Part shown: one piece after another, positions 1 to 6,006 of the stretch
How positions within the stretch are numbered: the first letter of the stretch is position 1
Layout: the number at the start of each line of letters is the position of its first letter
Source: Schlegelella_A sp038258415
GTDB taxonomy: Bacteria > Pseudomonadota > Gammaproteobacteria > Burkholderiales > Burkholderiaceae_C
Reading direction: 5' to 3'
Assembly (NCBI GenBank): GCA_038258415.1
Contig: JBBSPY010000198.1
Span: forward strand, 1 to 6,300
DNA: 6,300 nt
Program-made: the position numbers and the translations under genes
Notes under the pieces: generated by a model
Database searches by the model: none
The model's input: the letters and a program-made list of their open reading frames with translations, nothing else
Told to the model about the DNA's origin: nothing

Positions 1-542
1 ACCAGGCCGGCGCGCTCCGCCTCCACGGCGTCCATCATCCGCGCCGTCAGCACGAGGTCCATCGCCTTGGCCTTTCCAACCGCGCGCGGCAGACGCTGCG
101 TGCCGCCGGCGCCGGGGATGATGCCGAGCTTGATCTCGGGCTGGCCGAACCTGGCGGTGTCGGCGGCGATCAGGATGTCGCACATCATCGCCACCTCGCA
201 GCCACCGCCGAGGGCGTAGCCGGCGACCGCGCCGACGATGGGCTTGCGCACCTGGCGCATCGTTTCCCAGTTGCGGCTGATGAGGCCCTTGGTGTAGGCG
301 TCGACGTAGCCGTACGGCGCCATGCCCTCGATGTCGGCGCCGGCCGCGAACGCCTTCTCGCCGCCGGTGAGCACCATGCAACCGATCGCGTCGTCGGCGT
401 CGAAGGCGAGCAGGGCATGGCCGAGCTCGTCCATCAGGCGGTCGTTCAGCGCGTTGTACTGCTTGGGCCGGTCGAGCGTGACGACGCCGATGCGCCGTTC
501 ACCCTCGCCCACGACCTCGGTGCGAATGCATTCGTAGTCCAT
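1..542 (-). CDS. Enoyl-CoA hydratase/isomerase (crotonase) family protein, 3' end cut by window edge
   Basis: This is a crotonase-fold protein, most likely an enoyl-CoA hydratase that adds water to trans-2-enoyl-CoA in fatty-acid or aromatic-acid beta-oxidation in the cytoplasm. About 180 residues are visible out of roughly 258 usual for the family; the C-terminal part lies beyond the left edge. The N-terminus has the substrate-pocket stretch VTLDRPKQYNALN (residues 21-33), then the oxyanion-hole segment AFAAGADI (64-71) and GYALGGGCE (108-116). Both catalytic glutamates of true hydratases are present: E116 and E136 (in FGQPEIKLG), with the same 20-residue spacing as Glu144/Glu164 of the rat mitochondrial enzyme. 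They are followed by IPGAGGTQRLPRAVG. The ATG at 542 is chosen because it follows a good Shine-Dalgarno and gives the usual family N-terminus. Having both glutamates argues for hydratase rather than isomerase or another crotonase activity, but the acyl chain preference cannot be read. It lies 71 bp downstream of the DUF3108 gene on the same strand and may be read with it. Confidence 0.95.
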   Translation of the reverse strand, partial: MDYECIRTEVVGEGERRIGVVTLDRPKQYNALNDRLMDELGHALLAFDADDAIGCMVLTGGEKAFAAGADIEGMAPYGYVDAYTKGLISRNWETMRQVRKPIVGAVAGYALGGGCEVAMMCDILIAADTARFGQPEIKLGIIPGAGGTQRLPRAVGKAKAMDLVLTARMMDAVEAERAGL

Positions 543-546
543 GTCG

Positions 547-555
547 CCTTCCCTT
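547..555 (-). promoter_or_regulatory. Ribosome binding site of the enoyl-CoA hydratase gene
   Basis: On the minus strand the purine run AAGGGAAGG ends 4 nt before the ATG at 542. Its AAGGG part has an 8-nt spacer. It is the clearest Shine-Dalgarno in the window and supports the chosen start. Confidence 0.6.
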
Positions 556-586
556 CGACCGCCCCGGTCGCCCCACCGATGATGCC

Positions 587-605
587 TCGGCCGCGACCCG
601 GCCGA
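587..605. repeat. GC-rich inverted repeat (7-bp stem, 5-nt loop) between DUF3108 and enoyl-CoA hydratase genes
   Basis: TCGGCCG (587-593) and CGGCCGA (599-605) are perfect complements around the loop CGACC, just after the DUF3108 stop codon at 614. On the transcribed minus strand no T-run follows, so it is not a standard intrinsic terminator. It could attenuate or pause transcription or stabilise the upstream mRNA end. Short GC stems also arise by chance at this base composition. Confidence 0.3.
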
Positions 606-613
606 CGCCGAGC

Positions 614-1783
614 CTACGAGAGCTCGGGCTTCTTCTCGATCATCAGGTCGACCCAGGTCCTGTCGTCCTGCTCGAAGCGGATCCGCACCGGCAGGAAGCG
701 CAGCTCGGGCGCGAGCCACATCTCGACCGCGATCTCGCCGGGCTTGGGCGTCTGGCGGCGGCGCGGCTTCAGGTGAAAGGTGGCGAGCGGTCCGAACGAG
801 GTCTGCAGCACCTGCTCGGAGTCGACGTCGTAGCGCCAGCGATCGAGGCTGCGCGGCAGGGCGAGCGGGATCTCGAACACATTGCCCACCCGCAGCAGTT
901 CCGGCCGGACGCCGAACAGCCAGGTGAACTGCACGAACTGGCTCGCCGAGTCCTGCGTGCCGGCGGGCCGCGCCACCTCCTGGTTGTTGACGAGGACGAC
1001 GCTCGACGGCCAGAAGCGGATGGTCGAGCTGCGCGGTGCGCGGAACAGGACGTGCGTCGTCTCGTCGTAGCGGTCGGGTGCGAGGCCCTGGTCGGTGAGC
1101 AGACCCTCGCTCGTCGCGCGGCGCGAGATGAGCGGCGCGAAGGGCGGCCCGACGGCTAGGTCGACATTGACCTGATAGCGAGGCCCCCGGCGGATCCATT
1201 CGACTTCGGCATGGCCTTCGACCGAGCCGCGGTAGTTGCCGGTGAGGATGTAGCTCACGCGCGTCGCCTCCGGCCACTCGAAGCCGGCGGCACCCGCGGG
1301 AGCCGACGCACCGACGGCGAAGGGCGAAGCAGGCTCAGCGGAGGCGGCATCGGCGACGCGTGACGCCGCCGAGACCGGCTCGGGCGGTGTGGCGGCCGAT
1401 GTCGACTCCGCGTCCGATGCGGCGGGCTCGCTCGCTGCCTCCGTCGCATCTGCCACCACCGTCGGCTCGCTCGCTGCGACATCGACGGCGGGCGCCGATG
1501 CGGCGACGATCGCCGGACTCGGCTCGCGCCTCGCGCGCGCGACGCGGCGGGGCTTGCGCGGAGCAGGCGGCGACACCGCCACAGCGGCCGGCGGCGCCGG
1601 CTCGAGCGTGCGGACGTAGGTGACGGCCATCCGCTTCGGCAGCGCTGCGTCCGCCAACGCCAGACGCGCACCGAGCTCGCGCGTCGCCACGAGATGGCAC
1701 AGCGCCACCGCCGCGGCGAGCGCCGCGAACGCCGCCCGGCGGCGACCATGCGATCGGGCCTGGCTCAGCCGGTCGCGAGCCAT
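614..1783 (-). CDS. DUF3108 domain-containing protein with N-terminal membrane anchor and Ala/Pro-rich linker
   Basis: This 389-residue protein has unknown biochemical function. Its N-terminus is basic (RSHGRRR, about 10-16) and is followed by one hydrophobic segment (about 17-33, AAFAALAAAVALCHLVA). This suggests an uncleaved inner-membrane anchor with the rest in the periplasm. Residues about 58-168 form a low-complexity linker rich in Ala, Pro, Ser and Glu, with a basic patch (PRKPRRVARARRE, about 75-87) and repeated ASEP-like units. The C-terminal domain (about 169-385) is of the DUF3108 type, starting near FEWPEATRVSYILTGNYRG and ending in a beta-rich section with EMWLAPELRFLPVRIRFEQ. 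The ATG at 1783 is preferred over an upstream in-frame start at 1951. The longer version would add 56 Arg/Gly-rich residues lying wholly inside the upstream peptidase gene, and would place the anchor unnaturally deep. The start overlaps the end of the M61 gene by 19 bp, so translation is probably coupled. Such DUF3108 proteins are, from memory, common in Burkholderiales. Domain recognition is firm; any function would be a guess. Confidence 0.88.
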   Translation of the reverse strand: MARDRLSQARSHGRRRAAFAALAAAVALCHLVATRELGARLALADAALPKRMAVTYVRTLEPAPPAAVAVSPPAPRKPRRVARARREPSPAIVAASAPAVDVAASEPTVVADATEAASEPAASDAESTSAATPPEPVSAASRVADAASAEPASPFAVGASAPAGAAGFEWPEATRVSYILTGNYRGSVEGHAEVEWIRRGPRYQVNVDLAVGPPFAPLISRRATSEGLLTDQGLAPDRYDETTHVLFRAPRSSTIRFWPSSVVLVNNQEVARPAGTQDSASQFVQFTWLFGVRPELLRVGNVFEIPLALPRSLDRWRYDVDSEQVLQTSFGPLATFHLKPRRRQTPKPGEIAVEMWLAPELRFLPVRIRFEQDDRTWVDLMIEKKPELS

Positions 1784-3510
1784 GCCGCGCAGCGCTCCCG
1801 GACGGCGGTGTCGGCGTCGGCGCGCTGGCGCAGGCGCACCGCCCCCGCGGCCTGGACCGCAGCGCCGATCGACACCGCGCGACGCGTCAGTCGCTGGTCG
1901 CGCGCGACCAGCAGGTCGACCGCGGCGCCGTCGCCGGAGCCGGTCGCGCAACGCAGCGCATCGTCAAGCCGACGGATGCGCCAGTCGCCGGCGGCGACGA
2001 TCTCGTCGCCGGCCGCCAGGCCGGCGCGCTCGGCAAGACCACCGGCGAGCACGTGCGTCAGCTTCACGCCCGTCAGCGGGCTTTCGCTGACACGCACGCC
2101 GATTCGCTGGGCGAGCGTCGCCGGTTGCCGTTCAACGGCGACGCCGACCGACTCGAGAAGGGTCGCCAGCGGCAGCTCCGCCGTGCCGTGCACCCACGAG
2201 GCGAGTTCTCCGGCGTACGACCTGCCACCGACGCCCTCGAGCGCCGACACGATGTCGGCTTCTTCGATCGGACCGCCGCTGCCGGCGCGCCAGAGCGCAC
2301 GCAGCACGTCGTCCAGGCTGCCGCGACCTTCGCACCTGAGCGTGAGGTCGAGGGCGAGGGCCACGAGCGAGCCCTTGAGGTAGTAGCTGACCGTGCCATT
2401 GGGTGTGTTCTCGTCGGGGCGGTAGTGCTTGATCCACGCATCGCGGCTCGCGTCGGCCACGCTCTGCACGCCTCGGCCGGGCGTCGCATCGACGCTCGTC
2501 ATCGTCTGCGCCAGCAACTTCAGGTAGCGGTCGATGCCGATCAGCCCGGCGCGCACGAGCAGCAGGTCGTCGTAGTACGACGTGAAGCCCTCGAAGAACC
2601 AGAGCAACTCGCTGTGGTTCTCGCGCGTGTAGTCGAACGCGGCGAACTCGCGCGGCTTCAGCCGCTTGACGTTCCAGGCGTGGAAGTATTCGTGCGACAC
2701 GAGGCCGAGGACGCCGACGTAGCCGTCGCTCGCCTCGACCTGGCCGTGCCGCGGCAGGTCGCGCCGAGGCGCGACCAGCGCCGTGCTGGCGCGGTGCTCG
2801 AGCCCGCCGCGTCCGTCCTCGACGGCGTTGAGCAGGAAGAGGGAGGCGTCGAACGGCGGCCTCCCGCCTTCGCCGTGCCACAAGGCGATCGCGCTTTCGC
2901 AGATGCGCCGCGTGTCGGCCAGCAGCCGGTCGCCGTCGAAGTCCGGCAACGCGCCGGTCACGGCGAACGTGTGCGTCGCGCCGGCCGCGTCGAACGAACC
3001 GCGCCACGGGCTGCCGATCTCGACCGGATGGTCGACCAGCGTGTCGTAGTCGGTGACCTCGTAGCCAGGCAAAGCCGTCGTGCGCGGCAGCGACGTGACA
3101 ACCTCCCATCCGTCGGGCAGCCCGCCGATGGACAGGCGATGCGGCTCGCGCTCGCGGCCCTCGACCCGCAGGCAGACGCTGGTGCCGTTCCAGAAGCCGC
3201 GTCTGTCGTCGAGCCAGGCCGCCCGCACCGACGCATCGAACGCGTGGATGCGGTAGCGCAGCACCAGCGTCGCGCCCGCATCGCAGCTCACCACCCAACT
3301 CGCCTTGTCGCGTGGCGTCACCCCGACGGGGCGGCCGCGCTGCTCGGCCGTCAGGCGCGACAGGTGGCGCGCGAACTCGCGCACCAGGTAGCTGCCCGGT
3401 ATCCAGACCGGCAGGCTCACGAGCTGGCCGGAGGCGGGGCTGTCGATCGACAACTCGACGGTGAAGGCGTGCTCGCGAGTCGCCGACACGTCGATGGTGT
3501 ACTGGATCAT
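1765..3510 (-). CDS. M61 family metallopeptidase (glycyl aminopeptidase-like) with C-terminal PDZ domain
   Basis: This is a 581-residue zinc aminopeptidase-like protein of MEROPS family M61, whose characterised Sphingomonas member removes N-terminal Gly and Ala from peptides. The N-terminal beta domain (about 1-155) begins MIQYTIDVSATREHAFTV and contains VWIPGSYLVREFARH. The catalytic domain has the GGLEH motif (235-239) and the zinc motif HEYFH (273-277, in SHEYFHAWNVKRLKP), with E274 as catalytic base. The probable third zinc ligand is E307 in WFFEGFTSYYDD. NTPNGTVSYYLKG follows near 369-380. A PDZ-like domain occupies about 467-547 (VLAGGLAERAGLAAGDEIV). The motifs are intact, so activity is expected. 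ATG 3510 is preferred to an in-frame upstream start at 3594 because AGGGGA lies 11 nt ahead and the upstream start would run into the divergent photolyase gene. I see no signal peptide at this start, suggesting a cytoplasmic location, unlike the exported Sphingomonas enzyme. It is the first gene of a leftward pair with DUF3108. Substrate is unknown. Confidence 0.95.
   Translation of the reverse strand: MIQYTIDVSATREHAFTVELSIDSPASGQLVSLPVWIPGSYLVREFARHLSRLTAEQRGRPVGVTPRDKASWVVSCDAGATLVLRYRIHAFDASVRAAWLDDRRGFWNGTSVCLRVEGREREPHRLSIGGLPDGWEVVTSLPRTTALPGYEVTDYDTLVDHPVEIGSPWRGSFDAAGATHTFAVTGALPDFDGDRLLADTRRICESAIALWHGEGGRPPFDASLFLLNAVEDGRGGLEHRASTALVAPRRDLPRHGQVEASDGYVGVLGLVSHEYFHAWNVKRLKPREFAAFDYTRENHSELLWFFEGFTSYYDDLLLVRAGLIGIDRYLKLLAQTMTSVDATPGRGVQSVADASRDAWIKHYRPDENTPNGTVSYYLKGSLVALALDLTLRCEGRGSLDDVLRALWRAGSGGPIEEADIVSALEGVGGRSYAGELASWVHGTAELPLATLLESVGVAVERQPATLAQRIGVRVSESPLTGVKLTHVLAGGLAERAGLAAGDEIVAAGDWRIRRLDDALRCATGSGDGAAVDLLVARDQRLTRRAVSIGAAVQAAGAVRLRQRADADTAVRERCAAWLATG
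1795..1800 (-). promoter_or_regulatory. Ribosome binding site of the DUF3108 gene, inside the M61 coding region
   Basis: CGGGAG on the minus strand lies 11 nt before the ATG at 1783, inside the last codons of the M61 gene. It supports the 1783 start and re-initiation by ribosomes finishing the peptidase. The spacing is on the long side. Confidence 0.4.
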
Positions 3511-3566
3511 CGCGTCGATTGTCCCCTGCCGGTGCAGGCAGCGCAGGCGTGCGGGATGATGGACCG
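3511..3566. promoter_or_regulatory. Divergent intergenic region between M61 peptidase and photolyase genes
   Basis: These 56 bp separate two divergent start codons and must hold, or overlap, at least one promoter unless the promoters lie inside the neighbouring genes. I cannot point to a convincing -35/-10 pair for either direction; TTGTCC at 3519-3524 resembles a -35 box but no matching -10 follows at 16-18 bp. The region contains a small imperfect palindrome, CCTGC-CGGT-GCAGG (3525-3538), and a second copy of GCAGGC at 3543-3548, 9 bp after the one at 3534-3539. These could be an operator, but the match is short and the DNA is GC-rich. Confidence 0.4.
3522..3527 (-). promoter_or_regulatory. 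Ribosome binding site of the M61 peptidase gene
   Basis: AGGGGA on the minus strand lies 11 nt upstream of the ATG at 3510. It decides between this start and the in-frame upstream alternative at 3594, which lies within the photolyase gene. Confidence 0.45.
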
Positions 3567-5165
3567 ATGACCTCGGGAAGCGCGTCCACGTCACGCAGCG
3601 GCACGCTTGTGCTGGTGCTCGGCGACCATCTGTGTCACGACAGCGCCGCCTTTGCCGGCTTCGATCCGGCTCGTGATCGCGTGCTGATGATCGAGGCGCC
3701 CGGCGAGGCCACCCACGTCTGGAGCGCCAAGCCGCGCATCGTCGTCTTCCTCTCGGCGATGCGCCACTTCCGCGACGAGCTCGCGGCGCGCGGCGTCAAC
3801 GTCCACTACGTCGCGCTCGACGACGCGGATGCCGGCGGCGACGGCTTCGAGCTGCGGCTCGCGCACGCGCTCGCGGCGCTGGCACCCGGAACGCTGCGCC
3901 TGCTCGAGCCCGGCGAATGGCGACTCGCGCGGATCATCGAAGCGGCCGCCGCCCACGTCGGCTGCGCGCTGCAGGTCGTCGACGACACCCACGTCCTCTG
4001 CTCGCGCGCCGACTTCGCACGCTTCGCCGGGAAGAAGCCGCGGCTGCTCATGGAATCGTTCTACCGCGAGATGCGGCGACGCAACCGCATCCTCCTCGCC
4101 GAGGATGGCGAGCCCGAAGGCGGACGCTGGAACTACGACGCGGACAACCGTGGAGCGTGGCCGAAGAGGCCGGCTTCGCGCGCTGGCCCCGGCCTCATCG
4201 CCGAGCCCGAGCGTTTTGCGCCCGACGCGACCACGCGAGAAGTGATCGCGCTCGTCGAGCGCCGCTTCGCCGACCATCCCGGCACTCTGGCGGACTTCGC
4301 ATGGCCGGTGACACGCGAGGAGGCCTTGCGCGCCCTCGCCGTCTTCGTCGAGTCGCGCCTGGCGAGCTTCGGCGACTTCCAGGACGCGATGTGGACGGCG
4401 ACGCCGTTCGGCTGGCATGCGCTGCTCTCGTCGTCGCTCAACCTGCACCTCCTCGATCCGCGCGAGGTCGTGATGGCCGCCGAGCTCGCGTACCGGTCCG
4501 GCGCGATTCCGCTCGCCAGCGCCGAAGGCTTCCTCCGGCAGGTCGTGGGCTGGCGCGAGTTCATCCGCGGCGTCTACTGGCGCGACATGCCGGCGATGCG
4601 CGAAGCCAATCATCTGCGCGCGACGCGGCCACTGCCCGGGTGGTACTGGACTGGCGACACGCGCATGGTCTGCGCGCGCGAGGCCGTGGCGCAGACGCTG
4701 CGCCACGGCTACGCGCACCACATCCAGCGGCTGATGGTCACGGGCTTGTTCGCGATGCTCGCCGAAGTCGAGCCGAAGCGGGTCGCCGACTGGTACCTCG
4801 CCGTCTACGTCGACGCAGTGGAATGGGCCGAGCTTCCCAATGTCGCCGGGATGGCGCTCTACGCCGACGGCGGCCGCTTCACCACCAAGCCGTACGCCGC
4901 CTCGGGCGCCTACATCGACCGCATGAGCAACTACTGCGGTGGCTGCGCCTATGCGCCGACAGAGGCCGCTGCGGCCTCGCGGGGCAAGCCGATATGCCCG
5001 TTCACGGCGCTGTACTGGAACTTCCTGGACCGCCACGAGGCCATGCTCGCGGCGAACCCGCGCACCATGATGATGGCCAAGTCCATCGCGGCGAAGCCGG
5101 CGGCGGAACGCGACGCGATCCGTGCCGTCGCGGCCGACCTGCTGGAGCGGGTCGACGCGCTGTGA
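3567..5165 (+). CDS. Cryptochrome/photolyase family protein, Fe-S bacterial type (PhrB-like, probable (6-4) photolyase)
   Basis: This 532-residue flavoprotein belongs to the deoxyribodipyrimidine photolyase-related (DPRP) group, also called FeS-BCP or CryPro. The reference is Agrobacterium PhrB, about 507 residues, a light-driven (6-4) photolyase with FAD, a ribolumazine antenna and a 4Fe-4S cluster. The N-terminal alpha/beta antenna domain starts GTLVLVLGDHL (about residue 12); the helical FAD domain fills the C-terminal half. Cluster cysteines are C369, C457, C460 (YCGGCAY) and C477 (ICPF). With an offset of +19 to PhrB numbering as I recall it, further positions coincide: W361, H384/H385 (YAHHIQRLMV), W409/Y410, M429, Y443 and Y449, matching PhrB W342, H365/H366, W390/Y391, M410, Y424 and Y430. 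The enzyme therefore looks complete. The ATG at 3567 is chosen over a TTG at 3519 that would reach back towards the divergent gene; the ribosome site is weak (GGGA about 10 nt upstream). Photoreceptor rather than repair function remains possible. The symbol phrB is withheld because it also names unrelated class I enzymes. Confidence 0.95.
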   Translation: MTSGSASTSRSGTLVLVLGDHLCHDSAAFAGFDPARDRVLMIEAPGEATHVWSAKPRIVVFLSAMRHFRDELAARGVNVHYVALDDADAGGDGFELRLAHALAALAPGTLRLLEPGEWRLARIIEAAAAHVGCALQVVDDTHVLCSRADFARFAGKKPRLLMESFYREMRRRNRILLAEDGEPEGGRWNYDADNRGAWPKRPASRAGPGLIAEPERFAPDATTREVIALVERRFADHPGTLADFAWPVTREEALRALAVFVESRLASFGDFQDAMWTATPFGWHALLSSSLNLHLLDPREVVMAAELAYRSGAIPLASAEGFLRQVVGWREFIRGVYWRDMPAMREANHLRATRPLPGWYWTGDTRMVCAREAVAQTLRHGYAHHIQRLMVTGLFAMLAEVEPKRVADWYLAVYVDAVEWAELPNVAGMALYADGGRFTTKPYAASGAYIDRMSNYCGGCAYAPTEAAAASRGKPICPFTALYWNFLDRHEAMLAANPRTMMMAKSIAAKPAAERDAIRAVAADLLERVDAL

Positions 5166-5211
5166 TGCAATCGGCCGGTAGACGGAGACCGACGGGACAC
5201 AGACCGACCTC
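5166..5211 (+). repeat. Short gap with an 8-bp direct repeat upstream of the aldolase-like gene
   Basis: The 46-bp gap between the photolyase stop and the aldolase-like start holds AGACCGAC twice (5186-5193 and 5201-5208), with a 15-bp period. There is no good Shine-Dalgarno close to the ATG; GGAG lies about 24 nt upstream and GGGACA about 14 nt upstream. No terminator hairpin with a T-run is visible, so read-through from the photolyase gene is possible. Confidence 0.3.
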
Positions 5212-5985
5212 ATGAACGCAGCCGCCACGCCCTCCTTCGTCCGCCCCGCGCGCTTCTCCGCCGCCGAATGGGATGCCCGGGTCCAGCTCGCCGCCGCGTA
5301 CCGGATCTTCGACCACCTCGGCTGGACCGAGCTGATCTACAACCACATCTCGCTGCGCGTGCCCGACGAACCGCAGCACTACCTGATCAACCCGTTCGGC
5401 CTGCACTACTCCGAGGTCTGCGCGTCCAACCTCGTCAAGGTCGACCTGGATGGCCACATCATCGGCACGTCCGACTGGCCGATCAACCCGGCCGGCATCA
5501 CCTTCCACGGCGCGATCCACGCCGCGTCGGACGACGCGCACTGCGTCATGCACCTGCACACCACGGCGACGCAGGCCGTGTGCTGCCTGAAAGAGGGCCT
5601 CGCCTTCACCAACTTCTACGCTGCACAGCTGTACGGAATGGTCGCGTACCACGACTTCGAAGGCATCACGGTGCACCGCGAGGAAGGCGAGCGCATCCTC
5701 GCGAGCGCCGAGGGGCGGCCGGTGCTGCTGCTGCGCAACCACGGGCCGGTGGCCATCGGCCGAACCCTGCCGCACGCGCTGGCGATGATGTGGACGGTGA
5801 CCAGGGCCTGCGAGGTACAGCTCGCCATGCATGGTCGAGGCGAGCCGATCGGGATCGAGCAGCCGGTGCTCGAGAAGTGCGTCGCCGACTCGCTGCAGTT
5901 CAACCCCGACTACGGCGCGGGCATGGACTCGTTCGCAGCGCTTCAGCGCATCGTCGACCGCAAGGACCCGAGCTACCGCATGTAG
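5212..5985 (+). CDS. Class II aldolase/adducin family protein lacking the classical catalytic Glu
   Basis: This 257-residue protein has the class II aldolase/adducin fold typical of L-fuculose-1-phosphate aldolase relatives. The metal-binding histidines are present: H114 and H116 in VMHLHTTAT, and H177 in LLRNHGPVAIG. Fold landmarks are TELIYNHISLRVP (39-51), HYLINPFGLHYSEV (56-69) and AGITFHGAIHAA (94-105). Aligning that last block with fuculose aldolase (SSEWRFH, from memory) puts G95 where the catalytic Glu73 should be. The spacing to the first metal histidine is the same (19 residues), so classical aldol chemistry is doubtful. Many proteins annotated only as class II aldolase/adducin family share this. 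The metal site could serve a decarboxylase, a non-heme iron oxygenase like NovR/CloR, or another lyase; I cannot choose. The ATG at 5212 gives the expected N-terminus (RFSAAEWDARVQLAAAYRIF follows). It lies 46 bp after the photolyase gene on the same strand; a functional tie is not evident. The substrate is unknown. Confidence 0.93.
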   Translation: MNAAATPSFVRPARFSAAEWDARVQLAAAYRIFDHLGWTELIYNHISLRVPDEPQHYLINPFGLHYSEVCASNLVKVDLDGHIIGTSDWPINPAGITFHGAIHAASDDAHCVMHLHTTATQAVCCLKEGLAFTNFYAAQLYGMVAYHDFEGITVHREEGERILASAEGRPVLLLRNHGPVAIGRTLPHALAMMWTVTRACEVQLAMHGRGEPIGIEQPVLEKCVADSLQFNPDYGAGMDSFAALQRIVDRKDPSYRM

Positions 5986-6006
5986 CCGGGGTCGTCTTCG
6001 AACGGA

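Noticed and set aside
1784..1951. N-terminal extension of the DUF3108 gene to an upstream in-frame start
   Set aside because: It would add an Arg/Gly-rich stretch fully inside the M61 gene and bury the membrane anchor. The ATG at 1783 gives a normal topology.
3519..3566. Upstream TTG start of the photolyase gene
   Set aside because: It would add 16 residues unlike the family N-terminus and overlap the peptidase ribosome site. The ATG at 3567 fits better.
2053..3570. A 505-codon plus-strand open frame opposite the M61 gene
   Set aside because: Its product is Arg/Ala/Val-rich with no recognisable domain, and it runs antisense to a gene with clear catalytic motifs. Long antisense frames are expected at this GC content.
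3917..5215. A 432-codon plus-strand frame overlapping the photolyase in another frame
   Set aside because: The translation is almost entirely Arg/Ala/Gly/Pro, typical of a shifted reading of GC-rich coding DNA.
3591..5228. A 545-codon minus-strand open frame opposite the photolyase gene
   Set aside because: It mirrors the codon positions of the photolyase gene and its product has no known motif. It is a shadow of biased codon use, although its length equals a real gene.
5986..6006. Possible bidirectional terminator between the aldolase-like gene and dsbC
   Set aside because: The 21-bp gap shows no inverted repeat of useful length and no T-run in either direction.
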